Below, piece by piece: positions 1-6,846 of a DNA stretch of 16,364 nt. A program made the position numbers and the translations under genes. The stretch is from JAZSMS01 sp045536015 (GTDB lineage Bacteria; Bacillota; Clostridia; Christensenellales; QALW01), in NCBI GenBank assembly GCA_045536015.1, contig JAZSMS010000034.1, positions 1-16,364 of the forward strand. Reading direction: 5' to 3'. Position 1 is the stretch's first letter; each line of letters opens with the position of its first letter. The notes under the pieces are model-generated. The model was not told the origin of the DNA. It did no database searches and saw only the letters and a list, made by a program, of their open reading frames with translations.

Positions 1-1
1 T

Positions 2-106
2 GATGAATTGAAACATTACATAGATTACTACAACAACGAAAGAATATCCTTAAAACTAAAAGGAATGAGCCCGGTACAATACCGAACTCATTCACAAGCA
101 ATTTAA
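2..106 (+). CDS. IS3-family transposase, C-terminal end (partial)
   Basis: An open frame enters from the left edge and stops at TAA 104-106. It encodes 34 residues, including YYNNERI and LKGMSPVQYR. In IS3-family (IS150-like) DDE transposases these motifs form the extreme C-terminus of the rve integrase core, just after the catalytic Glu region. Family knowledge says the enzyme catalyses copy-out/paste-in transposition, normally as an orfA-orfB frameshift fusion. The catalytic residues and orfA lie outside the window, so it is unknown whether the element is intact. The matching IS end follows 11 bases later, which supports the call. No frameshift is seen in the visible part. Confidence 0.85.
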   Translation, partial: DELKHYIDYYNNERISLKLKGMSPVQYRTHSQAI

Positions 107-116
107 TATTTAATTT

Positions 117-141
117 TGTCTAAACTTTTGGGTTCACTTCA
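117..141 (+). mobile_element. Right terminal repeat of an IS3-family insertion sequence
   Basis: The 25 bases after the transposase stop include CTAAACTTTTGGGTTCACTT and end in TTCA. This is the form of the right inverted repeat of many IS3/IS150-group elements, whose left ends read TGAAGTGAACCC and so on. The element therefore probably ends near 141. The left end and any target duplication are outside the window, so the boundary is inferred from one side only. Confidence 0.6.
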
Positions 142-158
142 AATCGGGGTGTTTTTTT
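132..158 (+). terminator. Possible terminator at the IS boundary
   Basis: CACTTC, a short loop AAATC, then GGGGTG can pair over 6 bp, including two G-T pairs, and is followed directly by seven T. This would end transposase transcription at or just past the IS end. The stem is weak, so the call is tentative. Confidence 0.35.
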
Positions 159-207
159 ATAAAATTTTACTCTTTGCAAATAATATAAAAAAGCAAAGGA
201 GAAAATT

Positions 208-303
208 ATGTCACTGTTATTTTTAGCACTTGGGATGGTGCTTGGTGGAGTGATTGCCGTTTTATTTCTATCGGCAATGCAAGTGGGGAAAAACAGAAAA
301 TAA
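208..303 (+). CDS. 31-residue single-span membrane microprotein, DUF3789-like
   Basis: An ATG at 208 is preceded by a clear AAAGGAG site (195-201) with a 6-base spacer, and the frame ends at TAA 301-303. The 31-residue product starts MSLLFLALGM, is one hydrophobic Gly-rich segment (about residues 2-24) and ends in the basic tail VGKNRK. The pattern (short N-terminus, Gly-rich transmembrane helix, a G followed by basic residues) resembles DUF3789 microproteins, which are often found on phages and mobile elements and have no known function; that assignment is from memory of the family pattern only. A strong hairpin terminator follows 11 bases after the stop, so this looks like a stand-alone expressed gene between the IS and the dcw promoter. 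No convincing promoter was found. Confidence 0.6.
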   Translation: MSLLFLALGMVLGGVIAVLFLSAMQVGKNRK

Positions 304-314
304 ATTATTTTTTT

Positions 315-341
315 AGAGCCTTAGAAAAGGCTCTTTTTTTA
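315..341 (+). terminator. Rho-independent terminator after the microprotein gene
   Basis: AGAGCCTT, loop AGAA, AAGGCTCT forms a perfect 8-bp stem with a 4-base loop (315-334), followed by a T-run. It separates upstream transcription (IS, microprotein) from the dcw operon. Confidence 0.9.
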
Positions 342-375
342 TACCAAAAATTTCAAAAAACGCTTTTGATGGACA

Positions 376-444
376 AAAGTGGTCAAAAACTTAAAAAAAT
401 TTAAAAAAATTTTAAAAAAGTGTTGCAAAGTGGGCAACAAAGTG
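376..444 (+). promoter_or_regulatory. AAAGTG repeats resembling MraZ boxes
   Basis: AAAGTG occurs four times on the + strand, at 376-381, 417-422, 427-432 and 439-444. The last three are spaced 10 and 12 bases start to start and overlap the -35 element and spacer of the mraZ promoter. Established work shows MraZ binds short direct repeats before its own operon, with AAAGTG(T/G) described in Mycoplasma and TGGG-type repeats in E. coli. Autoregulation by the MraZ encoded at 509 is the inference. Binding is not shown by the sequence, and AAAGTG is short and A-rich. Confidence 0.5.
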
Positions 445-451
445 CTATTAT
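423..451 (+). promoter_or_regulatory. Sigma-A type promoter of the dcw operon
   Basis: TTGCAA (423-428) and TATTAT (446-451) are separated by exactly 17 bases. Transcription would start near 458, giving a leader of about 50 bases before mraZ. A short inverted repeat GTTGC/GCAAC (422-426, 434-438) overlaps the -35 region. Upstream A-tracts (385-419) could act as an UP element. Confidence 0.65.
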
Positions 452-470
452 ATAAACGTGTTATATTCTG

Positions 471-487
471 GGTGGGGTGACTCTACC
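471..487 (+). promoter_or_regulatory. Leader hairpin just upstream of the mraZ ribosome site
   Basis: GGTGGGG, loop TGA, CTCTACC can form a 7-bp stem with two G-T pairs, ending 5 bases before the AAGGAGGTG site (491-499) of mraZ. It might affect mRNA stability or initiation. No function is proven. Confidence 0.3.
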
Positions 488-508
488 TAAAAGGAGGTGT
501 AAAAGACG

Positions 509-958
509 ATGATAGGCTTTTTAGGTCAGTACGACATAACTATTGACGATAAAGGCAGAGTGCGTGTTCCGGCAAAGTATAAAAATCAGCTTGGCGAAGA
601 TTTTATTATTGCTTGCGGCGAAAATGCGTGCCTTGCAATCTATCCGCTTGAAACTTGGGAAAAGTTTAAGCAGCAGATAAGCCAGTTATCCGATCTTGAC
701 GAGAAGTCAATTGAATTTAAGCGTCGTCTTTACTCCAATGCAACCTTTGGTGAGTTTGATTCGGCAGGCAGAGTTTTAATTCCACTTAAGTTTAGAAATT
801 ACGCATCACTTAAAAAGGCGGTTGTAGCCTCGGGCGTTGACGACCACTTTGAACTTTGGGATGCAGAGGCTTGGGCAGAGGGTGAGTATGATTCACTTAA
901 CAAGCGCCGAGAGCTTCAAAGAGAAATATCAGATGCTATCTCAGGGAGGCAAAGCTAA
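509..958 (+). CDS. mraZ: Transcriptional regulator MraZ
   Basis: The 149-residue product has two SpoVT/AbrB-like swapped-hairpin half domains, each with the DxxGR signature: DDKGRVRVP (about 13-21) and DSAGRVLIP (84-92). This tandem arrangement and length are typical of MraZ, a ring-forming DNA-binding protein that regulates its own dcw operon. The ATG at 509 follows a near-perfect AAGGAGGTG site (491-499). The gene is first in the operon, directly downstream of a promoter carrying AAAGTG repeats, which fits autoregulation. Its TAA (956-958) abuts the rsmH ATG with no gap, so the two are probably translationally coupled. No abnormal feature is seen. Confidence 0.97.
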   Translation: MIGFLGQYDITIDDKGRVRVPAKYKNQLGEDFIIACGENACLAIYPLETWEKFKQQISQLSDLDEKSIEFKRRLYSNATFGEFDSAGRVLIPLKFRNYASLKKAVVASGVDDHFELWDAEAWAEGEYDSLNKRRELQREISDAISGRQS

Positions 959-1885
959 ATGACATTTGAGCATAAGTCGGTTTTTCTTGAAGAAGCGGTT
1001 GATATGCTTTCTGTGCGTGACGGTGGCATTTACGTTGACGGAACGCTTGGCGGCGGAGGTCACAGCGAAGCCATTTTATCAAAAGCAAATTGCACGCTTA
1101 TAGGTATAGACCGTGATGACGATGCTCTTATGGCGGCAGGTGAAAGGCTTAAAAAATTTGGGGACAGATTTATTAAAGTAAAAAGTAATTTTGCCGATAT
1201 TAAATCGGTTTTAGATAATCTGGGAATAGAAAAGATAGACGGCTGCGTTTTAGATCTGGGCGTAAGCAGTTATCAACTTGACACCGCAAGCAGAGGCTTT
1301 TCATATCAACACAGCGCGCAACTTGATATGCGTATGGATCAAAGCCAGTACATAAGTGCATTTAACATAGTAAACGAATATTCAGCAAAAGAGCTTACGC
1401 GCATTATTCGCGATTACGGCGAAGAGCAGTGGGCTTCGCGCATAGCGCAGTACATTGTGCTTGAGAGGCAAAAGGGTGCTATAAACACAACGGGCGAGCT
1501 GGTTGAGGTAATAAAAAAAGCAATTCCTACCCGCGCACGCAGAACGGGACCTCACCCTGCAAAACGAACCTTTCAGGCAATAAGAATCGAAGTTAATAAC
1601 GAACTTGGTATTTTAGAGGGAACCGTAAGGGCAGTAAGCGAAAGATTAAACGTTGGCGGAAGATTAAGCGTTATAACGTTTCATAGCTTAGAGGACAGAA
1701 TAATAAAGCACACGATGCAAAATCTTGCAAACCCGTGCACGTGCCCACCTAAAATTCCGATATGCGTTTGCGGTAAAGTCCCGCAGGTAAAAATAGTTTC
1801 AAAGGCAATAGTTCCTACAAAAGAACAAATTGAAGAAAATTCTCGTTGCAAAAGTGCAAAACTTAGAGTAATGGAGAGAATATAA
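959..1885 (+). CDS. rsmH: 16S rRNA (cytosine-1402-N4)-methyltransferase RsmH (MraW)
   Basis: The 308-residue product is an S-adenosylmethionine-dependent enzyme that N4-methylates C1402 in the decoding centre of 16S rRNA. Visible motifs are the SAM loop DGTLGGGGHS (27-36), IGIDRD (48-53), LDLGVSSYQLD (98-108), HPAKRTFQAIRIEVN (199-213), FHSLEDR (241-247) and the Cys-rich CTCPPKIPICVCGK stretch (260-273) typical of the family. Length is normal. The start ATG immediately follows the mraZ stop, and an AGGGAGG site lies inside the end of mraZ (943-949). The position between mraZ and ftsL is the standard dcw place for this gene. Confidence 0.98.
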   Translation: MTFEHKSVFLEEAVDMLSVRDGGIYVDGTLGGGGHSEAILSKANCTLIGIDRDDDALMAAGERLKKFGDRFIKVKSNFADIKSVLDNLGIEKIDGCVLDLGVSSYQLDTASRGFSYQHSAQLDMRMDQSQYISAFNIVNEYSAKELTRIIRDYGEEQWASRIAQYIVLERQKGAINTTGELVEVIKKAIPTRARRTGPHPAKRTFQAIRIEVNNELGILEGTVRAVSERLNVGGRLSVITFHSLEDRIIKHTMQNLANPCTCPPKIPICVCGKVPQVKIVSKAIVPTKEQIEENSRCKSAKLRVMERI

Positions 1886-1903
1886 AAAAGTAAGGTGAAT
1901 ATA

Positions 1904-2431
1904 ATGGATACAAGGAGCAGAGCAAAAACTGAATATCGTGTTCATTACGGTACGGACCGCAATGCTGCTCTTAAGCCACAGTATATCGCCAAGCCTAAGA
2001 CAAAAAAGCCGCAAGTAAAAAAGCAACCCAGTGCACGCGCGCTTCATAAGCTTGAGGTTAAAAAGTATACTGCAATAGCAATGGTTGTTGTTTTTGTTGC
2101 ACTTGGTGCGTTTTGTCTTGTATCGCGTCACGCAATGATTTACAGCAACACTACCGAAATTCGCCGCTTGGCCAAAGAAAAAGTTGAGCTTCAGCTTCAG
2201 CTAAATTCGGTAGAAAAGTCGTATTCGGAAACTAGTGAATTTAATAACTATCTTGAGGTTGCACAAAGCGAGCTTAATATGGTTTATCCCGAAAATGATG
2301 AAATAATTCAGGTAGTTTGCCCTCCGAAAGCAAACAATGAACAAACGCAAAATACCGAGGAAATAAATTTTTACGATTCGGTACTTGATTGGATCAATGC
2401 TCTTTTTAGGGGGAACAATTCTTGGGCGTAA
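1904..2431 (+). CDS. ftsL: Cell division protein FtsL-like (bitopic septum protein)
   Basis: The product has 175 residues: a long basic cytoplasmic N-terminus (1-53, rich in Lys/Arg), one transmembrane helix (about 55-75), then an extracytoplasmic coiled-coil-prone segment (about 80-108) and an acidic tail. Sequence similarity in FtsL is always weak. The call rests on this topology and on the position between rsmH and the class B PBP gene. FtsL works with DivIC/FtsB and DivIB/FtsQ to activate FtsW-PBP. I chose ATG 1904 because AAGGTG (1892-1897) sits 6 bases upstream. A GTG at 1895 would lie inside that site and add only three residues. The C-terminal extension after residue 140 (DSVLDWINALF) is longer than in Bacillus FtsL. 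The gene overlaps the next by 10 bases. Confidence 0.8.
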   Translation: MDTRSRAKTEYRVHYGTDRNAALKPQYIAKPKTKKPQVKKQPSARALHKLEVKKYTAIAMVVVFVALGAFCLVSRHAMIYSNTTEIRRLAKEKVELQLQLNSVEKSYSETSEFNNYLEVAQSELNMVYPENDEIIQVVCPPKANNEQTQNTEEINFYDSVLDWINALFRGNNSWA

Positions 2432-4365
2432 AAGCTAATCGTTACAAAAGCAGATTGTTATTTGTGTGCCTTGCTATGATGCTGATTTTTTCCGTCATAG
2501 CGGGCGCCTTGTTTTACTGGCAGATTATAGCAAGCGAAACGTTGCAAAGAAAGGCTCTCGGACAATGGACGGGAACCACGTCTATTGCCGCCTCGCGCGG
2601 AACAATTTATGATTCTACCGGTGAAGCCCTTGCTATAAGTGCACCTTCAAAGTCGCTTCATTCAAAACCAAAAAAAATAAGCAAAAGCGGACATTCGGCA
2701 GAGACAATTACGACTCTGCTTATCTCGCTTTTGGGAGAAGACTATTCTTACGAAAGTATTTTTAAAAAAATAAATTACGAAAAAGAACGCTCGGCAACTG
2801 AATACGTTGTTGCAAGGCATCTGACCGAAGAACAGGTGCTTTATATCGAGTCGCTTAACATCGATGGACTTTTCCTTGTTGATGACGTTAAGCGCTATTA
2901 TCCTAAGGGTGCGTCTTTAGCGCAGGTTTTAGGCAGTGTTTCTGCTGACGGCGTAGGTAGCGAGGGACTTGAATTAAAATACGATAAACAACTTCGCGGC
3001 TTAACGGGAAAGATAATTTCTTCTACCGACGTTTCTAAAGGACAAATTCCGGGAAGCGATTCGCGATACATTGATGCTACTAACGGTGTTAATATAAACC
3101 TTACCGTTAATTACGCTATTCAGGCTTTCGCCGAAAGCATTATGCGCTCGTGCATTGCCCAGACGGGTGCAAAAAACGTTAAGTGTATAGTTATGGAGCC
3201 TTCGACGGGCAAGGTTCTAGCAATGGTTAATCTGCCGGACTATAATCCAAACACTGCAACCAAGACGGAGATGAAAGAGCTCATTCGTAACGGGTGTGTG
3301 CTTGATACCTACGAGCCCGGCTCTACATTTAAGATATTTACTCTTTCGGCGGCGATAGAAGAAGGTAAAGTAAGCACATCAAGCACTTTTCATTGCTCAG
3401 GCTATCACACCGTAGACGGCGAAAAAATAAAGTGTTGGCGAACTGTTCCGCACGGAACGCAGTCGACCGAGGATGCGCTTTGTAATTCGTGCAACCCTGC
3501 ATTTATGCAGATGGGACTTTCGCTTGGGCAAAAGAAATTGTACGAATACTTGTACAATTTTGGTTTTAATACCACTACGGGCATCGACTTCTCGGCAGAC
3601 CAATCGGGAATAATGCTTGCGCCAAAGTACGTTAAAAATACTGATCTTGCGCGTATAGCCTTTGGTCAGTCGATAGCGGTAACTCCGCTTCAGCTTATAA
3701 CGGCGGCTTGTGCGGTTATAAATGGTGGAACGCTTTATCAGCCCTATTTTGTTAATTCAATGACTGACGATGACGGTAACGTTTTAACACAAAATTCTCC
3801 CGTTAAAGTGCGCCAGGTAATAAGCGAACAAACAAGTGAAACTATGCGCAATCTTTTAACAAGCGTGGTTGACCGTGGCGGCGGAAAGAATGCCTCAGTA
3901 GAAGGATATTTAGTAGGCGGAAAAACAGGAACTGCGCAAAAATATCGCGACGGCGTTATAGTGCGCGGCATACATATCGGCTCATTCTTTGGCTTTGCTC
4001 CTGCAGACAACCCAAAGGTTGCGGTGCTTGTAACGGTTGATGAATCTACTTTATATAACGATTACGGTAGCGTTACTGCGGCACCCTATGCAGGGCAGCT
4101 GCTTGAAAAGGTTTTGCAGTATATGCAAATTAAAAAGACGGATACTTTGGATGAAGAAACCGTTACAGTTCCTAATTTAGTTGGTTTAACCGACGTTGAA
4201 GCGGCGGCAAAATTAAAGGAAAGCGGACTTTTAATGGAGATAGAGGGTAGTGGAAAGATAATTTCGCAGTCACCCGCAAGAAACACCGTAGTTAAAAAAT
4301 ATAGTATTGTAAAGGTAAAGGGAGATATCGCGGTAGATACCACGACCTTTTACGGTATCGAATAA
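2422..4365 (+). CDS. Class B penicillin-binding protein (SpoVD/FtsI type) with one PASTA domain
   Basis: The 647-residue septal D,D-transpeptidase cross-links peptidoglycan outside the membrane. Order: cytoplasmic N-terminus, transmembrane anchor (about 12-33), PBP dimerisation/pedestal region (about 55-215, with SRGTIYD), transpeptidase domain (about 250-565) with active-site STFK (Ser301), SCN (356-358) and KTGT (501-504), then one PASTA domain (about 581-634). A single PASTA repeat resembles Bacillus SpoVD more than PBP2B, which has two. Cys338 and Cys357 lie 37 and 56 residues after the active Ser, close to the redox-controlled cysteine pair of SpoVD. The start is TTG 2422, supported by AGGGGGA at 2408-2414 and a 7-base spacer. 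It overlaps ftsL by 10 bases. As the only class B PBP in this cluster it probably serves vegetative division; a sporulation role cannot be decided here. Confidence 0.93.
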   Translation: MGVKANRYKSRLLFVCLAMMLIFSVIAGALFYWQIIASETLQRKALGQWTGTTSIAASRGTIYDSTGEALAISAPSKSLHSKPKKISKSGHSAETITTLLISLLGEDYSYESIFKKINYEKERSATEYVVARHLTEEQVLYIESLNIDGLFLVDDVKRYYPKGASLAQVLGSVSADGVGSEGLELKYDKQLRGLTGKIISSTDVSKGQIPGSDSRYIDATNGVNINLTVNYAIQAFAESIMRSCIAQTGAKNVKCIVMEPSTGKVLAMVNLPDYNPNTATKTEMKELIRNGCVLDTYEPGSTFKIFTLSAAIEEGKVSTSSTFHCSGYHTVDGEKIKCWRTVPHGTQSTEDALCNSCNPAFMQMGLSLGQKKLYEYLYNFGFNTTTGIDFSADQSGIMLAPKYVKNTDLARIAFGQSIAVTPLQLITAACAVINGGTLYQPYFVNSMTDDDGNVLTQNSPVKVRQVISEQTSETMRNLLTSVVDRGGGKNASVEGYLVGGKTGTAQKYRDGVIVRGIHIGSFFGFAPADNPKVAVLVTVDESTLYNDYGSVTAAPYAGQLLEKVLQYMQIKKTDTLDEETVTVPNLVGLTDVEAAAKLKESGLLMEIEGSGKIISQSPARNTVVKKYSIVKVKGDIAVDTTTFYGIE

Positions 4366-4369
4366 AATT

Positions 4370-5833
4370 ATGTTGTTAGAAAAGCTTATAAAAAACGTAA
4401 AAATTAAAGAAAAGCTTTATTTTGATAATGTTGAGATTTCGTCGCTTGAAATTGATTCGCGCAAAATTAAAGAAGGTTCGCTTTATTTTGCAATAAGCGG
4501 AACACAGGTTGACGGACATGATTTTGCTTTACAGGCAGAAAAAAACGGCGCAAAAGCAATAGTTTGCGAAAGAGAAGTTGCAGCAAGCGTTCCGCAGATA
4601 ATAGTAGAAGATACGCGCGCGGCAATGAGCTTGATTGCGGCAAACTTTTATCTACATCCTGCAAAAAAACTTAAAATGGTTGGCATAACGGGTACAAACG
4701 GAAAGACGAGTATTTCGTATATGCTTAGCGCAATAGCAAAAAAAGCAAAGATTTCGTGCGGTGTTATCGGTACAAGCGGAATAAGTGTTGACGGTAAAAA
4801 ACTTGATATAAAAATTTTAACAAGTACAACGCCTGATCCTATTCAGCTTCAGCAGGCACTTGCCAAAATGGTAGAAAAAGGTGCAAGGTGGTGCGTTATG
4901 GAGGTAACTGCACACGCGCTTGATTTGCGGAAAACTGTTGGCATCAATTTTGCGAGTGCGGGTTTTACAAATTTAACGCAAGACCATCTTGATTATTTTG
5001 GTACAATGGAAAACTATGCCGCAGCAAAGGCAAAGTTGTTTGAAAAGGAAAAAAGTGAGTTTGCAAGCATAAATATTGATGACGAATTTGGCAGCTTTTT
5101 AAATAAAAGCGCATCCTGCAAACAAAATACGTATTCGCTAAAGAACCCAAAAGCCGACTTTTTTGCCGGTAACATTCAAATTTATAGTAACTTTAGTAAA
5201 TTTACCCTTTCTTTTAACGGAGAATTATATCCCGTAACGGTAAATATGACGGGACTTTTTAATATAAGCAACGCACTTTGCGCAATATCAATGGCAAATA
5301 CACTTGGGGTAGATATCAAAACTTGTATTTTAGGTATAGAAGAATTTGCATCTGTTCCCGGCAGATTTGAAGCTGTTGATACGCGTAAAAGCGGAATAAG
5401 CGTTATAATTGACTATGCGCATTCGCCCGACGGTGTTGAAAATGTGTTAAAAGCAATTAACTCATTTAAAAAGGGAAAAGTTATCTGTGTGTTTGGCTGT
5501 GGTGGTAATCGCGATAGTGCAAAGCGTCCCATAATGGGTAAAATTGCGGGTGGGCTTGCAGAGTATTGCGTTTTAACAAGTGATAATCCTCGTTTTGAAG
5601 AGCCTGATGCAATAATTGATGAAATTGAAACAGGAATAGCTCAGACAAATTGCCCATATATAAGAAAAACCGACAGACGCGAGGCAATTAAATATGCCCT
5701 TATAAATGCAAAAAAGGATGACGTAGTTGCTATTTTAGGTAAGGGTGACGAAGATTACCAGGAGATAAACGGAGAAAAACATCATTTCTCTGACAGAGAA
5801 ACGGTAGAGGAGCTTTTGGAGGAAATATTATGA
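4370..5833 (+). CDS. murE: UDP-MurNAc-tripeptide synthetase MurE, meso-DAP type
   Basis: The 487-residue Mur ligase adds the third amino acid to UDP-MurNAc-L-Ala-D-Glu in the cytoplasm. Visible motifs: ATP-binding GITGTNGKTS (105-114), STTPDP (152-157), a probable carbamylated Lys in YAAAKAKLF (Lys220), NISNA (298-302), DYAHSPDG (348-355), GCGGNRD (376-382), and the amino-acid specificity loop SDNPR (404-408). The Arg of DNPR is the established marker for meso-diaminopimelate use. The usual GKGHE element near the C-terminus reads GKGDE (457-461): His is replaced by Asp, while the conserved Glu is kept. No convincing Shine-Dalgarno is visible. The ATG lies 4 bases after the upstream stop, so reinitiation is likely. 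The TGA overlaps the mraY start (ATGA). murF, usually next, is absent. Confidence 0.97.
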   Translation: MLLEKLIKNVKIKEKLYFDNVEISSLEIDSRKIKEGSLYFAISGTQVDGHDFALQAEKNGAKAIVCEREVAASVPQIIVEDTRAAMSLIAANFYLHPAKKLKMVGITGTNGKTSISYMLSAIAKKAKISCGVIGTSGISVDGKKLDIKILTSTTPDPIQLQQALAKMVEKGARWCVMEVTAHALDLRKTVGINFASAGFTNLTQDHLDYFGTMENYAAAKAKLFEKEKSEFASINIDDEFGSFLNKSASCKQNTYSLKNPKADFFAGNIQIYSNFSKFTLSFNGELYPVTVNMTGLFNISNALCAISMANTLGVDIKTCILGIEEFASVPGRFEAVDTRKSGISVIIDYAHSPDGVENVLKAINSFKKGKVICVFGCGGNRDSAKRPIMGKIAGGLAEYCVLTSDNPRFEEPDAIIDEIETGIAQTNCPYIRKTDRREAIKYALINAKKDDVVAILGKGDEDYQEINGEKHHFSDRETVEELLEEIL

Positions 5834-6837
5834 ACGTTTCATACATTTTATATCCGTTTTTACTTGCATTTATCGTATGCCTTATAATAGGTCCTGCAAC
5901 GATAAAGATTATTCAAAAGTTAAAGTTCGGTCAGCAGGTGCGTGACGACGGACCTGCATCGCATTTAAAAAAGCAAAACGTTCCTACAATGGGCGGAATA
6001 ATGATGGTTGTTGCACTTATAGTTTGTGCAGTAGCTTTTAAGTTTTCCTCTAGTGCATTAATTGCATTTTTAGCAACGATGGGTTATGCACTTATAGGTT
6101 TTTTAGATGACTTTATTAAAATTATCAAAAAGCGCTCGCTTGGATTAAAGGCATATCAAAAGATAATAGGTCAATTTGGAATTGCCATTATTACTACGCT
6201 TTACGCCTATAAAAGTGATTTTATCGGAAGTGAAATTTTTGTTCCGTTTGGCGTAGGCTACGTTGATATCGGTCCTTGGTATATACCGTTTGCTCTCTTT
6301 GTTATAATTGCGATAGTAAACGGCGTAAACCTTGCTGACGGCCTTGACGGTCTTGCTTCAAGAATGAGTATGGTTCAGTCAATAACACTTGCAGTGCTTA
6401 TCTCGGGCGCGGCAGTAGGTGCAGCTTCGATAGAAGAAGCAACTCATCTAAAGGGACTTGCGCTTTTTGCTTCTGCTTGTGCAGGCGCTTGTTTAGGCTT
6501 TTTGCGTTTTAACTCGTATCCCGCACGCATTTTTATGGGCGATACGGGCGCGCTTGGCTTGGGCGGCGCAATAGCGCTTACGGCGTTGTTTTCAAAAATG
6601 GCATTATTGCTTCCTATAATGTGCATAATGCTTGTTGCAACTTGTGTTTCGGTAATACTTCAGGTAGGCTCGTATAAGCTTCGTCACGGAAAGCGTATTT
6701 TTAAGATGGCGCCACTACATCATCATTACGAGCTTCTGGGTTATCACGAAACTACGGTTACCTCGATGTATACCATAATTACGATAGTTGCCTGCGTGTT
6801 AACGCTTATGATTTCGACAGAATTTCCTAAATTTTAA
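5830..6837 (+). CDS. mraY: Phospho-MurNAc-pentapeptide transferase MraY
   Basis: The 335-residue polytopic membrane enzyme transfers phospho-MurNAc-pentapeptide to undecaprenyl phosphate, forming lipid I. About ten hydrophobic segments can be seen. The catalytic and Mg-binding signatures are present: FLDDFIKI (91-98, Asp93/Asp94), NGVNLADGLDGLA (164-176), FMGDTGALGLGG (235-246, Asp238) and APLHHHYE (294-301, the His triplet of the family). Length is normal. The ATG overlaps the murE stop as ATGA, and GGAGGAAAT at the end of murE provides the ribosome site. It lies between murE and murD, with the usual murF missing upstream. Confidence 0.98.
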   Translation: MNVSYILYPFLLAFIVCLIIGPATIKIIQKLKFGQQVRDDGPASHLKKQNVPTMGGIMMVVALIVCAVAFKFSSSALIAFLATMGYALIGFLDDFIKIIKKRSLGLKAYQKIIGQFGIAIITTLYAYKSDFIGSEIFVPFGVGYVDIGPWYIPFALFVIIAIVNGVNLADGLDGLASRMSMVQSITLAVLISGAAVGAASIEEATHLKGLALFASACAGACLGFLRFNSYPARIFMGDTGALGLGGAIALTALFSKMALLLPIMCIMLVATCVSVILQVGSYKLRHGKRIFKMAPLHHHYELLGYHETTVTSMYTIITIVACVLTLMISTEFPKF

Positions 6838-6846
6838 AGGTGTAAT

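Noticed and set aside
1895..1903. GTG start for ftsL three codons earlier
   Set aside because: The GTG is part of the AAGGTG ribosome site that best fits ATG 1904, so the shorter form is preferred.
1799..2131. 110-codon minus-strand open frame across the rsmH-ftsL junction
   Set aside because: It is antisense to two supported genes, and its composition is atypical with no motif.
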